Below, in pieces: positions 58,301-64,000 of a stretch of 64,000 nucleotides of DNA; within the stretch, counting starts at the first letter, position 1; every line of letters starts with the position of its first letter. A program made the position numbers and the translations under genes. Origin of the DNA: Mucor racemosus. Its lineage: Eukaryota > Mucoromycota > Mucoromycetes > Mucorales > Mucoraceae. The notes under the pieces are model-generated. The model was given only the letters and a program-made list of their open reading frames with translations, was not told the DNA's origin and searched no databases. The stretch lies in assembly GCA_027405735.1 (NCBI GenBank), contig JAPEHQ010000026.1, forward strand, positions 248,001-312,000. The letters run 5' to 3'.

Positions 58301-61300
58301 TCTGCAATTTATTTTATTGTATCTATCAATTTCACCGAGATTTTTGTGGTATAAATTTTGCTGGATTCTAGTATATACGCCTATGGCAACCCTTAAATTT
58401 CATTATAAAGTCTTACTTGAACACATAATAAAAGTTGTTGAACAATTTATTTCACACATTTTGATATATAATTCTAAACGTCAAGTCTAGTTTCAACAAT
58501 TTTAGAAGGAGAAAACCAGTCAAAAAGCGTGAATATTTGTACTGGTAATCGATTTTAGCAGAACCTTGTTTTCAAAAACGGTATCTATCCATTCAACATT
58601 GTCCCGGCTACAAATTTTATTAAATGAAGCAAGGATGGTTACTATAGTGATTGTTTCATAAATTTGAATGATGCAGAAATGGCCAGCTTAAAATTGAGAA
58701 AGCGCATTTGAAATAAAAATAAGTCGAAAAGATACTAAGGTATTGCAATGATGGTTATTAAGTAAAGTCTACGTTATTTTTCATTCTCTATCAGGATATC
58801 TAGTTTTTGGATCGTTGTGGAGACTTTTTTATTTTTTTATAAATTTTGTGAGAGCACTTTTTCTGTTATAGAGATCCATGAAGGGATGACAGGTATGCAA
58901 AGCTAAAACCATAGGATAGTACTCATTAGCATCTATCTAACGAATTTTACCTCGTCAAAAAATATTGATTTTCCATCGAGAAAATTGAGATTGAAGGACT
59001 GATTTTTGGTGATGACAAAAAGGATCCATTTTGGACGAGGATATACAAGGGTAAATTTTCGCCGACCAAAAAAAATGATCAAAAAAAATTAATATCCCCA
59101 CAAAAAATAGGGCTACAGCTACGTATAAATACTCATTTTGTAGATAATTTTGTTGCGCATAATGTAAAAATAAAATATTTTAGGGTTGCATTTGAATGAA
59201 GGGTGCTTTTTGATCAAAAACCGTTAAAATTTGACATTAAATTTACTAGGGATTTTATGAGAAAAATATTTTTAAAATTTACACAGATCGATTCAGAATT
59301 AAAAACTGAACCTAAAACATTTAATACGCTAGTTCAACTTACTATGTGTTTTTGTGAGTAATTAAACATACAAGGTTTTTTTTGGATTTTTTTGGATTTT
59401 TTTTCCATTTGAACACTTTTTTGAATTGAAGCTCAGTCACCTGTGCATATCTGATTATACAATTTTATATGGTGATATTCAAAATCGGAGCGTGCCCCCA
59501 TTTCAATAGATAATCAGGAAATGAAAAATGTAAGATATACTTGAGATGCTATAGAATATTGACAAAAAAGTTATTTCTATTCATCTTGATTTTTCAGCGA
59601 GTATAAAGGTTTCAAAAGTGAAACACTTGTTTTCTCCCCGCTTAAAATCTCAATCTAAGATGTCAAATATCTCGAGTTTTTATAGGCTTGAAAATAATAG
59701 TTTCTAAGCTAAATCTTCTTGTTTTTCAATGTTTTATTACATATTAAAGTTTCATGGATGGTTTTTTTTTGGACCCCCAAACCTCATAATTGTAAATCCT
59801 GTTTTTTTTTTGTTTTTCTATTTTGTAGTTTTAACAATTTGGAGAATTTTCACGTTTTTTTACAAAAGTATCGCTAGGAATTAGGCAACCAAGTTTTCTG
59901 GGGTAAAATTGGCTGCTAAAAACGAATCTGCAATTTATTTTATTGTATCTATCAATTTCACCGAGATTTTTGTGGTATAAATTTTGCTGGATTCTAGTAT
60001 ATACGCCTATGGCAACCCTTAAATTTCATTATAAAGTCTTACTTGAACACATAATAAAAGTTGTTGAACAATTTATTTCACACATTTTGATATATAATTC
60101 TAAACGTCAAGTCTAGTTTCAACAATTTTAGAAGGAGAAAACCAGTCAAAAAGCGTGAATATTTGTACTGGTAATCGATTTTAGCAGAACCTTGTTTTCA
60201 AAAACGGTATCTATCCATTCAACATTGTCCCGGCTACAAATTTTATTAAATGAAGCAAGGATGGTTACTATAGTGATTGTTTCATAAATTTGAATGATGC
60301 AGAAATGGCCAGCTTAAAATTGAGAAAGCGCATTTGAAATAAAAATAAGTCGAAAAGATACTAAGGTATTGCAATGATGGTTATTAAGTAAAGTCTACGT
60401 TATTTTTCATTCTCTATCAGGATATCTAGTTTTTGGATCGTTGTGGAGACTTTTTTATTTTTTTATAAATTTTGTGAGAGCACTTTTTCTGTTATAGAGA
60501 TCCATGAAGGGATGACAGGTATGCAAAGCTAAAACCATAGGATAGTACTCATTAGCATCTATCTAACGAATTTTACCTCGTCAAAAAATATTGATTTTCC
60601 ATCGAGAAAATTGAGATTGAAGGACTGATTTTTGGTGATGACAAAAAGGATCCATTTTGGACGAGGATATACAAGGGTAAATTTTCGCCGACCAAAAAAA
60701 ATGATCAAAAAAAATTAATATCCCCACAAAAAATAGGGCTACAGCTACGTATAAATACTCATTTTGTAGATAATTTTGTTGCGCATAATGTAAAAATAAA
60801 ATATTTTAGGGTTGCATTTGAATGAAGGGTGCTTTTTGATCAAAAACCGTTAAAATTTGACATTAAATTTACTAGGGATTTTATGAGAAAAATATTTTTA
60901 AAATTTACACAGATCGATTCAGAATTAAAAACTGAACCTAAAACATTTAATACGCTAGTTCAACTTACTATGTGTTTTTGTGAGTAATTAAACATACAAG
61001 GTTTTTTTTGGATTTTTTTGGATTTTTTTTCCATTTGAACACTTTTTTGAATTGAAGCTCAGTCACCTGTGCATATCTGATTATACAATTTTATATGGTG
61101 ATATTCAAAATCGGAGCGTGCCCCCATTTCAATAGATAATCAGGAAATGAAAAATGTAAGATATACTTGAGATGCTATAGAATATTGACAAAAAAGTTAT
61201 TTCTATTCATCTTGATTTTTCAGCGAGTATAAAGGTTTCAAAAGTGAAACACTTGTTTTCTCCCCGCTTAAAATCTCAATCTAAGATGTCAAATATCTCG

Positions 61301-64000
61301 AGTTTTTATAGGCTTGAAAATAATAGTTTCTAAGCTAAATCTTCTTGTTTTTCAATGTTTTATTACATATTAAAGTTTCATGGATGGTTTTTTTTTGGAC
61401 CCCCAAACCTCATAATTGTAAATCCTGTTTTTTTTTTGTTTTTCTATTTTGTAGTTTTAACAATTTGGAGAATTTTCACGTTTTTTTACAAAAGTATCGC
61501 TAGGAATTAGGCAACCAAGTTTTCTGGGGTAAAATTGGCTGCTAAAAACGAATCTGCAATTTATTTTATTGTATCTATCAATTTCACCGAGATTTTTGTG
61601 GTATAAATTTTGCTGGATTCTAGTATATACGCCTATGGCAACCCTTAAATTTCATTATAAAGTCTTACTTGAACACATAATAAAAGTTGTTGAACAATTT
61701 ATTTCACACATTTTGATATATAATTCTAAACGTCAAGTCTAGTTTCAACAATTTTAGAAGGAGAAAACCAGTCAAAAAGCGTGAATATTTGTACTGGTAA
61801 TCGATTTTAGCAGAACCTTGTTTTCAAAAACGGTATCTATCCATTCAACATTGTCCCGGCTACAAATTTTATTAAATGAAGCAAGGATGGTTACTATAGT
61901 GATTGTTTCATAAATTTGAATGATGCAGAAATGGCCAGCTTAAAATTGAGAAAGCGCATTTGAAATAAAAATAAGTCGAAAAGATACTAAGGTATTGCAA
62001 TGATGGTTATTAAGTAAAGTCTACGTTATTTTTCATTCTCTATCAGGATATCTAGTTTTTGGATCGTTGTGGAGACTTTTTTATTTTTTTATAAATTTTG
62101 TGAGAGCACTTTTTCTGTTATAGAGATCCATGAAGGGATGACAGGTATGCAAAGCTAAAACCATAGGATAGTACTCATTAGCATCTATCTAACGAATTTT
62201 ACCTCGTCAAAAAATATTGATTTTCCATCGAGAAAATTGAGATTGAAGGACTGATTTTTGGTGATGACAAAAAGGATCCATTTTGGACGAGGATATACAA
62301 GGGTAAATTTTCGCCGACCAAAAAAAATGATCAAAAAAAATTAATATCCCCACAAAAAATAGGGCTACAGCTACGTATAAATACTCATTTTGTAGATAAT
62401 TTTGTTGCGCATAATGTAAAAATAAAATATTTTAGGGTTGCATTTGAATGAAGGGTGCTTTTTGATCAAAAACCGTTAAAATTTGACATTAAATTTACTA
62501 GGGATTTTATGAGAAAAATATTTTTAAAATTTACACAGATCGATTCAGAATTAAAAACTGAACCTAAAACATTTAATACGCTAGTTCAACTTACTATGTG
62601 TTTTTGTGAGTAATTAAACATACAAGGTTTTTTTTGGATTTTTTTGGATTTTTTTTCCATTTGAACACTTTTTTGAATTGAAGCTCAGTCACCTGTGCAT
62701 ATCTGATTATACAATTTTATATGGTGATATTCAAAATCGGAGCGTGCCCCCATTTCAATAGATAATCAGGAAATGAAAAATGTAAGATATACTTGAGATG
62801 CTATAGAATATTGACAAAAAAGTTATTTCTATTCATCTTGATTTTTCAGCGAGTATAAAGGTTTCAAAAGTGAAACACTTGTTTTCTCCCCGCTTAAAAT
62901 CTCAATCTAAGATGTCAAATATCTCGAGTTTTTATAGGCTTGAAAATAATAGTTTCTAAGCTAAATCTTCTTGTTTTTCAATGTTTTATTACATATTAAA
63001 GTTTCATGGATGGTTTTTTTTTGGACCCCCAAACCTCATAATTGTAAATCCTGTTTTTTTTTTGTTTTTCTATTTTGTAGTTTTAACAATTTGGAGAATT
63101 TTCACGTTTTTTTACAAAAGTATCGCTAGGAATTAGGCAACCAAGTTTTCTGGGGTAAAATTGGCTGCTAAAAACGAATCTGCAATTTATTTTATTGTAT
63201 CTATCAATTTCACCGAGATTTTTGTGGTATAAATTTTGCTGGATTCTAGTATATACGCCTATGGCAACCCTTAAATTTCATTATAAAGTCTTACTTGAAC
63301 ACATAATAAAAGTTGTTGAACAATTTATTTCACACATTTTGATATATAATTCTAAACGTCAAGTCTAGTTTCAACAATTTTAGAAGGAGAAAACCAGTCA
63401 AAAAGCGTGAATATTTGTACTGGTAATCGATTTTAGCAGAACCTTGTTTTCAAAAACGGTATCTATCCATTCAACATTGTCCCGGCTACAAATTTTATTA
63501 AATGAAGCAAGGATGGTTACTATAGTGATTGTTTCATAAATTTGAATGATGCAGAAATGGCCAGCTTAAAATTGAGAAAGCGCATTTGAAATAAAAATAA
63601 GTCGAAAAGATACTAAGGTATTGCAATGATGGTTATTAAGTAAAGTCTACGTTATTTTTCATTCTCTATCAGGATATCTAGTTTTTGGATCGTTGTGGAG
63701 ACTTTTTTATTTTTTTATAAATTTTGTGAGAGCACTTTTTCTGTTATAGAGATCCATGAAGGGATGACAGGTATGCAAAGCTAAAACCATAGGATAGTAC
63801 TCATTAGCATCTATCTAACGAATTTTACCTCGTCAAAAAATATTGATTTTCCATCGAGAAAATTGAGATTGAAGGACTGATTTTTGGTGATGACAAAAAG
63901 GATCCATTTTGGACGAGGATATACAAGGGTAAATTTTCGCCGACCAAAAAAAATGATCAAAAAAAATTAATATCCCCACAAAAAATAGGGCTACAGCTAC
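55335..64000. repeat. Tandem satellite array, 1626-bp unit, 5.3 copies in window
   Basis: The marker CCCGGCTACAAATTTTATTA recurs at 55351, 56977, 58603, 60229, 61855 and 63481, each exactly 1626 bases apart. Units: 55335-56960, 56961-58586, 58587-60212, 60213-61838, 61839-63464, and 63465 to the window end. I noticed no differences between units where I compared them. The unit is about 70% A+T and has no open frame above about 60 codons. Part of it (unit bases about 880-1065) matches the single fragment at 13310-13495, and other parts resemble copies A-C. The left border is sharp at 55335. Confidence 0.97.

Noticed and set aside
55335..64000. CRISPR-like or coding tandem repeat
   Set aside because: Units are 1626 bases with no alternating spacer structure and no long open frame; a satellite explains it.

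Overview
The window is nuclear DNA of a filamentous fungus, most likely Mucoromycota (Mucorales-like). The evidence is AT-rich intergenic DNA and many short introns with GTAAGT/GTATGT donors, CTAAC-like branch sites and TAG/CAG acceptors. The gene set also fits: fungal housekeeping genes alongside a GCR1-domain Crypton recombinase, a Fanzor-type protein, a six-TM potassium channel and a P58IPK-like co-chaperone. All gene models below were spliced by eye and their exon sums are multiples of three, except for the gene cut by the window edge and the genes called broken.

Layout. 1-9.4 kb is gene-dense: a FRAY/STE20-type kinase (-, cut by the window edge), ribosomal proteins eS4 and eL24 (+) and a secreted subtilase (-). 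10.4-17.5 kb is an accessory island: a decayed Crypton-type tyrosine recombinase gene, a fragment of a dispersed repeat, and a 1165-residue Fanzor (eukaryotic TnpB relative) whose three RuvC acidic residues and zinc ribbon are intact. It is followed by a structured non-coding segment that could be its guide RNA. 18-20.8 kb holds an HSF-type transcription factor and a quinone oxidoreductase. 20.8-28 kb is gene-poor and made largely of diverged non-coding repeats. 28-37.5 kb is gene-dense again: a Yak1/DYRK kinase, an ER DnaJ/TPR protein, a voltage-gated K+ channel, a HAD 'Swiss Army Knife' protein and an unrecognised 170-residue protein. 38-47.7 kb contains COX17 amid decay: an LRR pseudogene truncated by a repeat, an unidentified gene relic, and a Tc1/mariner element (213-bp TIRs, TA target duplication) whose dead transposase is split by a solo LTR. 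47.7-53.8 kb carries an unrecognised acidic protein, mitochondrial ribosomal bL32m, eIF2B-delta and a Gfo/Idh/MocA dehydrogenase.

From 55335 to the end of the window lies a tandem array of a 1626-bp non-coding unit (five full copies and part of a sixth). Parts of the unit match the dispersed repeats at 13.3 kb and more loosely those at 21.5, 38 and 42 kb, so the satellite seems to have been amplified from a local repeat family.

Most useful observations: the apparently intact Fanzor with a candidate guide-RNA region; a one-nucleotide exon needed to keep eL24 in frame; five RFx[V/I/L] motifs in the tail of the FRAY-type kinase; the 1626-bp satellite; and the nested mariner/solo-LTR insertion.
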